Shown here: positions 1 through 7,539 of the stretch, in pieces | How the letters are laid out: each line of letters opens with the position of its first letter | Position numbering within the stretch: the first letter of the stretch is position 1 | NCBI GenBank assembly: GCA_022822725.1 | Contig: JAJEAN010000002.1 | Span: forward strand, 186,001 to 250,000 | Source of the DNA: Candidatus Latescibacterota bacterium | GTDB lineage: Bacteria; JAAXHH01 | Direction of reading: 5' to 3' | DNA length: 64,000 nucleotides | Notes under the pieces: model-generated | Seen by the model: only the letters and a program-made list of their open reading frames with translations | Database searches by the model: none | Told to the model about the DNA's origin: nothing | Translations under genes and position numbers: made by a program

Positions 1-120
1 GGGCTTTCCGTCCGGATGGTCCTTGATGTCGGCCAGCCGCAGGTCGTAGTCCTTCTCGAGCGCGGGGGTGATGTGCGGCGCGATGAGCCCGGACGCACCG
101 AGCAGCAGGACTTTCTTCAT
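1..120 (-). CDS. NAD(P)-dependent epimerase/dehydratase, N-terminal fragment
   Basis: The gene runs off the left edge, so only its first 40 residues are visible. They begin MKKVLLLGASGLIAPHI, a Rossmann-fold dinucleotide-binding start (GASGxIAPH) as in extended short-chain dehydrogenases. The visible end (LRLADIKDHPDGKP) is the second beta strand with an acidic residue where NAD(H)-preferring SDRs bind the ribose. Substrate is unknown. It is the last visible gene of a minus-strand run of sugar-type enzymes and follows another SDR. Its ATG overlaps by four bases (ATGA) the stop of a possible 25-codon ORF at 117-194. Confidence 0.75.
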   Translation of the reverse strand, partial: MKKVLLLGASGLIAPHITPALEKDYDLRLADIKDHPDGKP

Positions 121-194
121 GGATGGCACCTCAATTCCGCCAGTTCGATTTCGCGGCGAGGTCCGTGGTTCGTGGCGATGCCGGGACTCATCAT
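117..194 (-). CDS. Possible 25-aa coupling ORF between two SDR genes
   Basis: A 25-codon ORF (MMSPGIATNHGPRREIELAE...) follows the upstream SDR stop. A strong GAGGAG Shine-Dalgarno lies just before its ATG, and its TGA overlaps the ATG of the next gene in the classic ATGA arrangement. Such short ORFs can couple translation. Part of it resembles a degenerate copy of the upstream gene's 3' end (the CGCCGCGAA...GAACTGGCGG motif occurs in both), so it may be only duplicated junction DNA. No product is recognised. Confidence 0.3.
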   Translation of the reverse strand: MMSPGIATNHGPRREIELAELRCHP

Positions 195-202
195 GTTTCT
201 CC

Positions 203-973
203 TCAGTCCCGCCAGTTCGCGGCGAAGTTGTGGACCGGCGCGTAGCCGAGATTGCGGACCTGGTTAATGAGGTACTTGGGATTCTCCAGGTCGGCGCAGA
301 TATGGTACATGGCATACCGGCTGGTCCACCAGACCTGGTCCGATGCGTCGCGCTCCAGGGCGAGGCGGAAGGCCTGGGCCGCGTCCCGGTAGTCCAGCCA
401 CAGCAGGTCGGGCGCCTGGCCGGCCACTTCCTCTTCGCTGACGAGGGTGCCCAGCCGAAGTCCCGTGACCGTCACCATGTGATCCCTTGCGAATTCCCGC
501 GCGGTATGCTCGCCCAGGTAGCGGGACATCTCCGGCATGTCGGGCTCGGGCAGCGGCTTCCACAGTTCGCTGATGTACACGTCGTCCGGATAGGGCCGGA
601 AGAGGTCCAGGGTACCGCCGTAGACGAATCGCCTGACGCCCGCTTCCACACCGGCCTTGAAGAGCTGGTGGGTGCCGCGCGTGGCCAGTTCCAGGAGTTG
701 CTTCTCGCGCTCCACCTCGGACGCCGGCAGGTCCTGCGGCGGCTCGCCCGTGTGGACGATGGCGTCCATGCCGCGGACCGCTCGCCAGGCGAAGTCCTGG
801 TCCAGCAGGCTGCCCTGGGCGGCATCGCCGGGCGATTCGCCACGCGTTTCGGCCCCGGTCGCGGCCGGCGCCTCCACGGGCGATTCGTCCACGAGGCGGA
901 GCCTGTGGTCCTTCAGGGCTTCGGCCACCGCCTGTCCCAGCCGGCTCGCGGCGCCGGTGATCAGGATGTTCAT
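203..973 (-). CDS. NAD-dependent epimerase/dehydratase family protein with atypical active site
   Basis: An extended-SDR-like protein of 256 aa. It starts MNILITGAASRLGQAVAEAL, a nucleotide-binding TGxxxxxG loop, with an AAGGAG site six bases before the ATG. A longer reading to 1063 is possible but lacks such a site. Family members use a Tyr-x3-Lys pair; here the equivalent helix reads RYLGEHTAREF, so the lysine position is histidine. That suggests altered or lost oxidoreductase chemistry. A -10 TATAAT with a GTGACC -35 lies upstream (1034-1063). Substrate unknown; context suggests sugars or sugar acids. Confidence 0.8.
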   Translation of the reverse strand: MNILITGAASRLGQAVAEALKDHRLRLVDESPVEAPAATGAETRGESPGDAAQGSLLDQDFAWRAVRGMDAIVHTGEPPQDLPASEVEREKQLLELATRGTHQLFKAGVEAGVRRFVYGGTLDLFRPYPDDVYISELWKPLPEPDMPEMSRYLGEHTAREFARDHMVTVTGLRLGTLVSEEEVAGQAPDLLWLDYRDAAQAFRLALERDASDQVWWTSRYAMYHICADLENPKYLINQVRNLGYAPVHNFAANWRD

Positions 974-1033
974 GGTTGCTCCTTTGTGATTCTTTTTTCT
1001 GCCGAGTTTTCCGAATTCGACTCCGACTAATCC

Positions 1034-1063
1034 ATTATAGGGCCACGCGACCGGCAGGGTCAC
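1034..1063 (-). promoter_or_regulatory. Sigma70-like promoter for the SDR gene
   Basis: On the minus strand GTGACC and a perfect TATAAT are separated by 18 bp, placing the start of transcription near 1027, about 54 nt before the ATG at 973. Inferred from sequence only. Confidence 0.45.
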
Positions 1064-1096
1064 ACGCCCGGTGGCGAACCAGGTGACGAAACCGTC

Positions 1097-1927
1097 TCAG
1101 GCCTGCGGGTCGTCAAAGGTCCACAGGTCCAGGGCCGTCCCACCCAGCACACGGGGCATGTCCTCCGGCGCGATGAACTTCATTTCGTCGCGGACGACCG
1201 TCAGGGTCTGGCCGTACGCGGCGTTGGCAAGGCAAACGGGCCAGTCGGTGCCCCACAGGATGCGGCTGCCCCCGAAGGCCTGGTAGACCGCCTTGACCAT
1301 GGCGTGGGTATCCGACCAGGGATAGCCCTGATCCGAAATGGACCAGGTATGGCTGATCTTCACGTATACCCTGGGATACCGGGCCAGGTCGAGGACGGCC
1401 TGGATTTCGTCCGGCCGGTCCGGCCGCGCGTCGGCCATGTGGTCCACGACGACGTCGAGATCGGGAAACCGTTCCAGCAGGCTGGCCAGGTCGGGCAACC
1501 GGCCGGGCCGCGTCAGCATGAGCAGCGGAACCTCGAGTTCCTCGGCACGCCGGAAGATCGGCGGCATCAGGGGACCGCGGAACCAGTCGCCCGCTGGTCC
1601 TTCGGCAGGGCTCAGCCGCACGCCCTGGAAACCGTGCTCCTCCACCCAGCGGGCGAGGTGGTCCGGCGCGGCAGGATCTTCGGGATTGACGCGGCAGACC
1701 CCGGCAAACCGGTCCGGATAGGTGCGCAGGACGTGAGCAACGTATGTATTGTCCCAACGGTAGCCGATGAACTGTACCAGGACGGTCTTTTCCACGCCGT
1801 GCCGGTCCATCAGGTCCAGAAGCATTTCGGCCGTCCGGTCCTCGGCGGGCGGGGCGTCGTTCTCCGCGGGCCAGGGGAAGGCGGGATCGTTAACCCAGAC
1901 GTGGGTATGGGGGTCGATGATGCGCAT
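1097..1927 (-). CDS. Amidohydrolase family protein (COG3618-like TIM-barrel lactonase/hydrolase)
   Basis: This 276-aa protein begins MRIIDPHTHVWVND. The HxH pair after the first strand is the N-terminal metal or catalytic signature of the amidohydrolase-2 family that includes L-fuconolactonase and 2-pyrone-4,6-dicarboxylate lactonase. Further landmarks are VVVDHMADARPD (conserved His after strand 6) and RILWGTDWPV near the C-terminus, the conserved TDWP aspartate. Length is normal. Known relatives hydrolyse sugar lactones or decarboxylate aromatic acids; neighbouring rhaM and Gfo/Idh/MocA genes favour a sugar lactone. Exact substrate is inference. Confidence 0.85.
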   Translation of the reverse strand: MRIIDPHTHVWVNDPAFPWPAENDAPPAEDRTAEMLLDLMDRHGVEKTVLVQFIGYRWDNTYVAHVLRTYPDRFAGVCRVNPEDPAAPDHLARWVEEHGFQGVRLSPAEGPAGDWFRGPLMPPIFRRAEELEVPLLMLTRPGRLPDLASLLERFPDLDVVVDHMADARPDRPDEIQAVLDLARYPRVYVKISHTWSISDQGYPWSDTHAMVKAVYQAFGGSRILWGTDWPVCLANAAYGQTLTVVRDEMKFIAPEDMPRVLGGTALDLWTFDDPQA

Positions 1928-2016
1928 GGATCACATATCAGTGTATAGTTTAGAACGAATCGCTAATTTCGAGGCCTGAACAAATTAAATCAAGGAGAAA
2001 GTGAGGTGCATGCGCA

Positions 2017-2295
2017 ATGGCGAGACAGAACATGATACTGGGCCTGCAGGCGATCTCGGCGATCGGTATTTTCGCGCTTGGCCTGTTAACCTATTTCGGC
2101 CAGTCGAGCCGGGACCTTCGATTGGAGATGAGACGGGGATTCGAGTCACTCGGGGTGCAAATGAGGGAAGAAAACCGCACCTTCAGAACGGAGATGAAAC
2201 GAGAATTCGCCGCCTTCAGAGCAGAAATGCAAGCAGAATTCGCCGCCTTCAGAGCAGAAATGAAAGCAGACTTCGCCGCTTTCAGAATGGAATAA
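2017..2295 (+). CDS. Membrane-anchored 11-residue-repeat coiled-coil protein, truncated by frameshift
   Basis: The ORF gives 92 aa. A hydrophobic segment (about residues 6-28) is followed by an amphipathic, highly charged helix built of 11-residue units of the type AExKAEFAAFR. A GAGGTG Shine-Dalgarno lies eight bases before the ATG. The 33-bp DNA units are at 2188-2220, 2221-2253 and 2254-2286; the fourth (2287-2317) is only 31 bp. That deletion puts the ORF into a TAA, while the coiled coil continues in another frame to 2401. The full product would be about 128 aa with the N-terminus in the membrane and a cytoplasmic or periplasmic rod. Function unknown. Confidence 0.6.
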   Translation: MARQNMILGLQAISAIGIFALGLLTYFGQSSRDLRLEMRRGFESLGVQMREENRTFRTEMKREFAAFRAEMQAEFAAFRAEMKADFAAFRME

Positions 2296-2317
2296 AGCTG
2301 AATTCGCCGATATCAGG
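2188..2317 (+). repeat. 33-bp coding tandem repeat (3 full units plus one 31-bp unit)
   Basis: Units start at 2188, 2221, 2254 and 2287 and share a core of GAATTCGCCGCCTTCAGA or close variants. The first three are 33 bp; the last is 31 bp and causes the frameshift. Slipped-strand mispairing is the simple explanation. Confidence 0.85.
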
Positions 2318-2401
2318 AAGGAGCTGAGAAACGTCAACACACGCCTCTCACGCATTGAAGGACATCTCGGGATTCCGCCGGTACAAATCCCGGTTCCCTG
2401 A
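2294..2401 (+). pseudogene. Frame-displaced C-terminal half of the coiled-coil gene
   Basis: Reading from 2294 without a stop gives KAEFADIRKELRNVNTRLSRIEG..., then a Gly/Pro tail and TGA at 2399-2401. This is the natural end of the upstream coiled coil, in a frame shifted relative to the ORF ending at 2295. The 2-base loss lies inside the fourth repeat unit. Either the gene is broken, or it is read by +1 slippage at GAA-T-AAA, where the zero-frame codon is the stop TAA. Confidence 0.55.
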
Positions 2402-2423
2402 TTACCGCTGGCCTATTGGAATC

Positions 2424-2507
2424 AGCGCGTCCGTCAGGCTCAGCGCGTCCGCCAGGTTCAGCGCGTCCGCCAGGCTCAGCGCGTCCGTCAGGCTCAGCGC
2501 GTCCGTA
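2424..2507. repeat. 18-bp tandem repeat across the NHL gene stop codon
   Basis: Four full units of the type AGCGCGTCCGTCAGGCTC begin at 2424, 2442, 2460 and 2478, with a partial fifth. The stop codon of the minus-strand NHL gene (2494-2496) lies inside the array, so the array grew from or into the gene's 3' end. Confidence 0.9.
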
Positions 2508-3360
2508 CGAACTTCTGCAAACGGGCGTCGGCCTGGACTTCGCCGACGTAGAGGTCGCCGCGGGAATCCATCCAGATGCCGTGGGGGCATCCGGCGAACT
2601 CTCCGGGCCGGTCGCTGCGCCGGCCGCCTCCCCAGCTGGAGACGAGGTCGCCGTCCAGGGTGTATATGCCCACCTGCTGGTCGAGTTCGGCCACGTAGAC
2701 GATATCCTCTTCCGGATCGAAGTAGGTGGTGTCGGGCTTGCCGGGAACTGCGCGTTCCTCGAGGTAGTTTCCTTCCAGGTCGAAAAGTTGGATGCGCTCG
2801 TTGGTGCGATCGCACGCCCAGATCCTGTCATAGCGGTCTATGCGGACGCAATGGCTGAGTTCGAACCGGCCCGGACCCGAGCCCCAGCTTCCCCAGGAGT
2901 GGATGTGGCGGCCCTCGGCATCGTAACGGTGGATCCGGGCATTCTCGTAACCGTCGGACACGTAGATGTCACCATTCGGCGCGACGACGGCATCGGTGGG
3001 CTTCCGGAAGGGATCGCCGTCTTTCGCACCCGGAACGCCGGGCGTGCCGATCACCCTCACCTGGTTCCCGACACGGTCGAACTTGCGGACGCAGTGATCC
3101 AGCCAGTCGGTGAGGTACAGATTGTCCTCGCCGTCGATGTAGATACCGTGCGCATCCTTGAGTATGCCGTCTCCGATCGTCTTGATGAAACGGCCGTCAC
3201 GGTCGAATACGACCAGGGGATGCTCGCTCCGCGAATACACGTACACCCGGTCCTGCGAATCGCAGGCCACGCCCGTAATCCAGCCGAAGGACCAACCCTC
3301 CGGCAGGCTGTACCAGTTCTCCTGCACCTCGTAGGTGTACGCGCCGCTGCCGAAACTCAT
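2494..3360 (-). CDS. NHL-repeat six-bladed beta-propeller protein
   Basis: The 288-aa product has repeated blades of NHL type: VAVDSQ/YVYSR, GIYIDGEDNLYLTDW, AVVAPNGDIYVSDGY, VRIDRYDRIWACDR and GIWMDSRGDLYVGEV, each ending with a strand such as IQLFDLEG. The nearest described architecture is the peptidyl-alpha-hydroxyglycine lyase-like or 6-bladed NHL family. No signal peptide is seen, so it is probably cytoplasmic. I chose the ATG at 3360 (MSFGSGAYTYEV) because the GAGG site is seven bases away; an ATG at 3366 is possible. In related genomes such genes sit beside sugar or PhyH enzymes; substrate unknown. Confidence 0.8.
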   Translation of the reverse strand: MSFGSGAYTYEVQENWYSLPEGWSFGWITGVACDSQDRVYVYSRSEHPLVVFDRDGRFIKTIGDGILKDAHGIYIDGEDNLYLTDWLDHCVRKFDRVGNQVRVIGTPGVPGAKDGDPFRKPTDAVVAPNGDIYVSDGYENARIHRYDAEGRHIHSWGSWGSGPGRFELSHCVRIDRYDRIWACDRTNERIQLFDLEGNYLEERAVPGKPDTTYFDPEEDIVYVAELDQQVGIYTLDGDLVSSWGGGRRSDRPGEFAGCPHGIWMDSRGDLYVGEVQADARLQKFVRTR

Positions 3361-3466
3361 GTGCATGCCTCTTTCGGTTGTCTATTCGTATTAATATGGT
3401 TCGTATTCAAACGATAATATGCAGTGATGGGAATTACCCGATCAAGACGCGTACGGCAACAATGCT

Positions 3467-3498
3467 CAATGCTGGCCTTGTTCAATGCTGGCCATGCT
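3467..3498. repeat. 16-bp direct duplication abutting a stop codon
   Basis: CAATGCTGGCCTTGTT at 3467 is followed by CAATGCTGGCCATGCT at 3483, ending where the stop of the small membrane-protein gene begins (3498-3500). Confidence 0.75.
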
Positions 3499-3671
3499 CA
3501 TTGCGTGCCGCCCGGGCTCCGGTACGCCGCCTCGATGCCGGAATAGAGATGCACGATCCAGCCGTAACCCAACGTCCACAGCATGACCGCGCCGACGAAA
3601 TGGATGAGCGCCGCCGGACTGCGGCCCTGGTACAATTGCCCCAGTCCGGGGATGACCAGACTGAATATCAT
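3498..3671 (-). CDS. Small membrane protein of the PGLGQLYQGR type
   Basis: A 57-codon ORF starts MIFSLVIPGLGQLYQGR, followed by a second hydrophobic segment (ALIHFVGAVMLWTLGYGWIV) and the polar tail HLYSGIEAAYRSPGGTQ. The PGLGQ-Y-G core between two membrane segments is typical of TM2-like or DUF5683-like small proteins. In-frame codons upstream (GTPFGTRFGA) look like a natural N-terminus, and a strong GGAG site precedes an ATG at 3711-3713. An in-frame TGA two codons later blocks that start. The gene may have suffered a nonsense change (TGG to TGA) or use the weaker inner ATG. Function unknown. Confidence 0.55.
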   Translation of the reverse strand: MIFSLVIPGLGQLYQGRSPAALIHFVGAVMLWTLGYGWIVHLYSGIEAAYRSPGGTQ

Positions 3672-3766
3672 GGCGCCAAACCTGGTGCCAAAGGGCGTGC
3701 CTCAAAGCATGATGCAACTCCTGGGTAGTTGCCACCCGGCCCGATGGTGCGGGTGCTCCGGGCTTC

Positions 3767-4660
3767 TCAGGGCGCCTGTGCAACCCTGTGGGCCTGCTTC
3801 GGATTGCGGCGCTGTTCCTCGAGGGCCGCGACCCAGCTGTCCGCCCAGGCCTGGTGATCGGTCAGTACGCGCTCCGGGTTCGACCGGCTCCGCACGCAGA
3901 AGTCGGGAAAGAAGGGCCGGCCCGTCGGCGCGCCGTAGGCCACGTACCGCAGGTCCAGGCTCCACCGCACGTCCCATTCGGTCAGGTTCGGCGTGGACCG
4001 GTGGGGTGTATACTGGCTCAGGAAGACGACCCCGCCCTTGCGCACTTCGGCCGGTTCCGCCTCGGTCTCGGGCATGAGGTCCGGCTTGATGCGCGTCCCG
4101 GCGTCCGACACGTGGTCGAGATGGCCGGTGTGGATCACGTTCGGGATCACCTCCAGGCATCCCCGTTCCACCGTGGCGTCCACCAGGGGCAGCCAGCAGG
4201 TCAGCGCCAGGGTCCGGTCCGACTCCGCCCAACTCACCCCCGAGTCCTGGTGCCAGGGCACATTGTACGACGGGCTGGCGTCCAGCCGCGACGGCGGCTT
4301 GGCCCGGATGTGCTGGATGGGCGAGCAGGTGATTTCGGGCCCGACTAAGGACTCCACGGCGTCAAGCAGGTTGTCGTTCCGGAGGAAGTCGAAGACCGGT
4401 TTCGCCCGCAGGTCGTAGATGTCCATGCCGCTGCCGATCTCGGTACTCTGGTCGAATACCCGCGCGTAACGCGTCAGGAAGGGTTCGTCCTCGTACAGGT
4501 CGGTGATCTTGCCCTCGGCCTGAAGGTCCCGCGCCTTCCGGTCGACGAACTCGGTCATGGTGTCGATCACGGGATCCAGGTCCGCGTCGGTCAGCACGTC
4601 CTCGACGACCACGAGTCCGTGGTCATGAAACTCCGCCAGTTGCGCTTCGGTGAGGGCCAT
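3767..4660 (-). CDS. Phytanoyl-CoA dioxygenase family protein (PhyH) 1
   Basis: A 297-aa Fe(II)/2-oxoglutarate-dependent oxygenase. The metal triad is visible: HQD at residues 137-139 (PWHQDSGVSW) and the distal His at 220 (YTPHRSTPN), with Arg 233 or 238 available for 2-oxoglutarate. The N-terminus MALTEAQLAEFHDHGLVVVE is the usual start of bacterial PhyH proteins, and AGGAGG precedes the ATG. It is one of three PhyH proteins in the window; they differ strongly, so substrates probably differ. Its neighbours (NHL propeller, L-rhamnose mutarotase) do not fix the substrate. Confidence 0.9.
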   Translation of the reverse strand: MALTEAQLAEFHDHGLVVVEDVLTDADLDPVIDTMTEFVDRKARDLQAEGKITDLYEDEPFLTRYARVFDQSTEIGSGMDIYDLRAKPVFDFLRNDNLLDAVESLVGPEITCSPIQHIRAKPPSRLDASPSYNVPWHQDSGVSWAESDRTLALTCWLPLVDATVERGCLEVIPNVIHTGHLDHVSDAGTRIKPDLMPETEAEPAEVRKGGVVFLSQYTPHRSTPNLTEWDVRWSLDLRYVAYGAPTGRPFFPDFCVRSRSNPERVLTDHQAWADSWVAALEEQRRNPKQAHRVAQAP

Positions 4661-4680
4661 GGGGAATGCCTCCTGAACGG

Positions 4681-4722
4681 TCGATGGCCGGTGCGAATCT
4701 GTCGATGGCCGGTGCGAATCTG
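4681..4722. repeat. 21-bp perfect direct duplication
   Basis: Two identical tandem units (TCGATGGCCGGTGCGAATCT plus G) at 4681-4701 and 4702-4722 lie upstream of the PhyH gene start. The rest of the 4661-4818 gap holds no gene. Confidence 0.9.
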
Positions 4723-4818
4723 TTGCTCACAATAAGATACAAGTTAAACGGTGCATTGGCAACACGGGAGGATCGGAAATAGCAGCTCCTGCCGGACCGG
4801 AACGACGGGCAGGCGTAA

Positions 4819-5151
4819 TCAATCCTGGTGAAACACCTCTTCCATCTCCGCCCACCATTCGCCTTCCTTCCGCGTCGGCAGCGGCTCCTGCATCGGCATC
4901 ATGATGTCCCACCACTCCTGGGTCGTGGGATCGGCGGCCATCTTCGCCATGTCCGCCTTGAAGTCGTCGCCCACGTATTCGAAATAGGAAAAGAGGTAGC
5001 CGTCCTTCAGGTAGATGGAGTAGTTGGTGATGTTGCATTCCGTGATCATCTTGGCCACGCCCGGCCAGATCTCGACATGGTATTCCTTGTATTCCTCAAT
5101 CCGGTCCGGCCGGACCTTGAGGACCATGCCGTAGCGTTGATGTGATGCCAT
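4819..5151 (-). CDS. rhaM: L-rhamnose mutarotase family protein
   Basis: A 110-aa ferredoxin-like fold protein. It matches the RhaM pattern closely: EYKEYHVEIWPG (Tyr21 and His25, spaced as the Escherichia coli Tyr18/His22 pair), NYSIYL, a central FSYFEYVG strand, Trp80-Trp81 and EEVFHQD at the end. RhaM interconverts alpha and beta anomers of L-rhamnose and can act on L-fucose. AAGGAG lies before the ATG at 5151, and the length equals the family's. Next to an aldo-keto reductase and a Gfo/Idh/MocA enzyme it suggests a non-phosphorylative 6-deoxysugar pathway; that pathway is inference. Confidence 0.9.
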   Translation of the reverse strand: MASHQRYGMVLKVRPDRIEEYKEYHVEIWPGVAKMITECNITNYSIYLKDGYLFSYFEYVGDDFKADMAKMAADPTTQEWWDIMMPMQEPLPTRKEGEWWAEMEEVFHQD

Positions 5152-5211
5152 TTCAGGCTCCTTGTGATGGCTGATAGTAGGGTGGCGGCGCGTCATGCCC
5201 GCCGCGATTCC

Positions 5212-6198
5212 TCACGCCGGCGTCGGTGCGTCCTCGGGGATCAACGCTTCTTCCCGGAGTTCAGTCCAGAAATCCGCGGGAATCTCGACTTCAAACATCC
5301 GCACGTTCTCGTCTACTTCCTCGGGCGACCGCGCGCCCGGAATGACGGCGGCCACCGCCGGATGGGCCAGGGGGAACTGCAGGGCCGCCGCTTTGAGGGG
5401 CGTGCCGTGGCGGTTGCAGACCGCTTCGACGCGCCGCACCTTGTCCACGATTTGCGCCGGCGCCTTGCGGTAGTCGAATCTGGCCCCGTCCACGGCGCCC
5501 TGCGCCAGGATGCCGCTGTTGTACGGTCCGCCTATGATGATACTGATGTTCCTTTCCTCGCACAGGGGCAGAAGCCGCTTGAGCGCCGTATGATCCACCA
5601 GAGTGTATCTACCAGCGCACAGAAAGCAGTCGAAATCGCCTTCGGTGGCGAAACGGGCAAGCATCTTCGCCTGGTTCATGCCGACCCCGACCGCGCGGAT
5701 GACCCCTTCGTCGCGGAGCCGAACGAGTGCCCGATAGCTGCCCTTCATCGCTTCTTCGTAGTGATTGTCCGGATCGTGAATATGGAGGATTTCGACCCGG
5801 TCGAGTCCGAGGCGGGAGAGGCTTTCCTCCAGGGAGCGCAGCGTGCCGTCGTAACTGTAGTCGAAGACGGGACCGACGGGCGGAAGATCGTCGGACCAGA
5901 CGTCCTGGTCGCGCTCCGGGTCGCGCACGAGGAGGCGGCCCACCTTGGTGGCGAGGACAAAGGATCGGCGGTCGCGGCTTGAAAGCACCGCCCCCAGGCG
6001 GGTCTCGCTCACGCCGCTGCCGTAGAGCGGCGCCGTATCGAAGAACCCCAGGCCGTGGTCGAGGTAGGTATCTACGACCCGGGCGGCGGCATCATCGGTA
6101 ACGCCCTGGTACAGGCCGGCCAGGGGCGCACCGCCGAGTCCCAGGCGGTTGACCTTGAGCCCCGTGCGGCCGATCTCCGCCCGGTCATCCCTCTTCAT
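5212..6198 (-). CDS. Aldo/keto reductase, sugar dehydrogenase-like
   Basis: A 328-aa TIM-barrel oxidoreductase with the full catalytic tetrad: Asp54 and Tyr59 in FFDTAPLYGSG, Lys85 in LATKVGRLL and His141 in ILHIHDPD. The start (AEIGRTGLKVNRLGLGGAPL) and overall pattern resemble the group that contains L-fucose or D-threo-aldose dehydrogenases. Its ATG lies inside the upstream Gfo/Idh/MocA gene (14-bp overlap), so the two are translationally coupled. With rhaM next downstream, a role oxidising a 6-deoxyaldose is plausible but inferred. Confidence 0.88.
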   Translation of the reverse strand: MKRDDRAEIGRTGLKVNRLGLGGAPLAGLYQGVTDDAAARVVDTYLDHGLGFFDTAPLYGSGVSETRLGAVLSSRDRRSFVLATKVGRLLVRDPERDQDVWSDDLPPVGPVFDYSYDGTLRSLEESLSRLGLDRVEILHIHDPDNHYEEAMKGSYRALVRLRDEGVIRAVGVGMNQAKMLARFATEGDFDCFLCAGRYTLVDHTALKRLLPLCEERNISIIIGGPYNSGILAQGAVDGARFDYRKAPAQIVDKVRRVEAVCNRHGTPLKAAALQFPLAHPAVAAVIPGARSPEEVDENVRMFEVEIPADFWTELREEALIPEDAPTPA

Positions 6199-7273
6199 CT
6201 GTTTCGCCCTGCGTCTCGCCCTGCATGGACTCCCCGCGCAGGAGGAAGGCCCGGATATCGTAGCGGCCGGGGCGCTCCACGGGCAGGTCGCCCGCCTCGA
6301 TCATCTCCTCGATGGGCGAACTGTGGGTGCGCACGGGCATCTGGACGACCTCGTGCAGGCGGGCGGACTCGTAGATACCCATGATGATCTCCACGGCGGC
6401 CCGGCCGTTGGACGCCTCGCCCCGGTGTTCGGACTTGCCCTCGATCCAGTCCGCCAGTTCCACGGCCTGGCCCACGCTCGGGTCCTCGCCGGTGGACGGC
6501 CGCTCTTCCCAGCCGCCGGTCTTCGAGTTGATGAGCAGGACGCGCTGTTCGTTCACGTCCATCATGCCGTCCGTGCCGTAGAGGTACCCGCCCTGCCGCC
6601 GTTCAGGGTGCATCTCCTGCAGGAGCTGCCCCACGGCGCCGTTGTCGAAGCCCACGATGCCCGCGCTGCGGTCCTCGATCCGGATGTCGCGCTCGTACCG
6701 GTCCGTCTTGCGTTCGATGTTGCCGAGTACCCATTCGGGCGCGGGATCGCTCATGACGTAGCGCATGAAATCGAACATGTGGGAGCAGTCGTTGAGCAGG
6801 CCCTGGCTGCCGCTGCAGTGGACGTGCCGCACGTCGCCGATGGCGCCTTCGGCGATGAGGTTCCGGGCGTCGGTCCACACCGGGTTGAACCGGCGCTGGT
6901 GGGCGATGGCCAGCTTGACGTCGTTCCGGCGGGCCGCGATCATCATCTCGTCGCATTCGCCCATATTGACGGCCATGGGTTTCTCGCAGAGAATCGCCTT
7001 GGGCCGGCGCGCGCAGGCGGCGATGGTCAGGGGGGCGTGGAGCTTGTGCCAGGTACAGATGCTGACGACGTCCAGCCCCTCCTCGTCCATCATCTCACGG
7101 GCGTCGGCGTAACGTTTACCTATATCGTACCGGTCGCCGAAATCCTGCCTGGCCTCCGCAACCGGGTCCGAAAGCGCGACGACCTCGAACCGCTCTTCTC
7201 CCAGGTATCCCTTCATGTGCAGGTGCGAGATGCTGCCGCACCCGATTATGCCGACACGATAGACCGTGGACAT
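6185..7273 (-). CDS. Gfo/Idh/MocA family oxidoreductase 1
   Basis: A 362-aa NAD(P)-dependent sugar or inositol dehydrogenase-like protein. The Rossmann motif is GIIGCGSISHLH near the N-terminus, and the conserved EKP lies at 97-99 (ILCEKPMAVN). A C-terminal alpha/beta domain includes CSGSQGLLNDCSHMFDFMRY, where His and Asp in HMFDF are the usual catalytic region. AAGGAG lies eight bases before the ATG. It is the first gene of the minus-strand run with the aldo-keto reductase and rhaM. Substrate unknown. Confidence 0.9.
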   Translation of the reverse strand: MSTVYRVGIIGCGSISHLHMKGYLGEERFEVVALSDPVAEARQDFGDRYDIGKRYADAREMMDEEGLDVVSICTWHKLHAPLTIAACARRPKAILCEKPMAVNMGECDEMMIAARRNDVKLAIAHQRRFNPVWTDARNLIAEGAIGDVRHVHCSGSQGLLNDCSHMFDFMRYVMSDPAPEWVLGNIERKTDRYERDIRIEDRSAGIVGFDNGAVGQLLQEMHPERRQGGYLYGTDGMMDVNEQRVLLINSKTGGWEERPSTGEDPSVGQAVELADWIEGKSEHRGEASNGRAAVEIIMGIYESARLHEVVQMPVRTHSSPIEEMIEAGDLPVERPGRYDIRAFLLRGESMQGETQGETDEEG

Positions 7274-7301
7274 CTAAGACTCCTTCCAGGTCGGATTTTG
7301 A

Positions 7302-7412
7302 GTGTATACGTGTTGCGACGATGCGTGTATACGCGTTACCAGGATGTGTGTATACGCGTTGCGACGATACGGCGACGCGGTGTGACGATATGGCGACGCG
7401 CTGTGAAAATGC
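7302..7412. repeat. 23-bp tandem repeat, decaying
   Basis: Three 23-bp units starting GTGTATACGCGTT lie at 7302, 7325 and 7348, followed by two diverged 21-bp units starting GGCGACGCG at 7371 and 7392. The embedded GTATAC is palindromic, so a protein-binding iteron-like role upstream of the Gfo/Idh/MocA gene cannot be excluded. Confidence 0.85.
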
Positions 7413-7539
7413 CCGGCGACCGGCAACGTCGGACCTTAAGACGGCCTAAATCGAATATCGGAATATAGACGGCGGCATGGGCCGTGTCAACGATCCCGAA
7501 GACCGCGCCGCGCACCGCATATCAACCCGGCGACATGAC

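Noticed and set aside
6149-7468. 439-codon plus-strand ORF
   Set aside because: Antisense to the Gfo/Idh/MocA gene, low-complexity His/Val/Asp translation typical of shadows.
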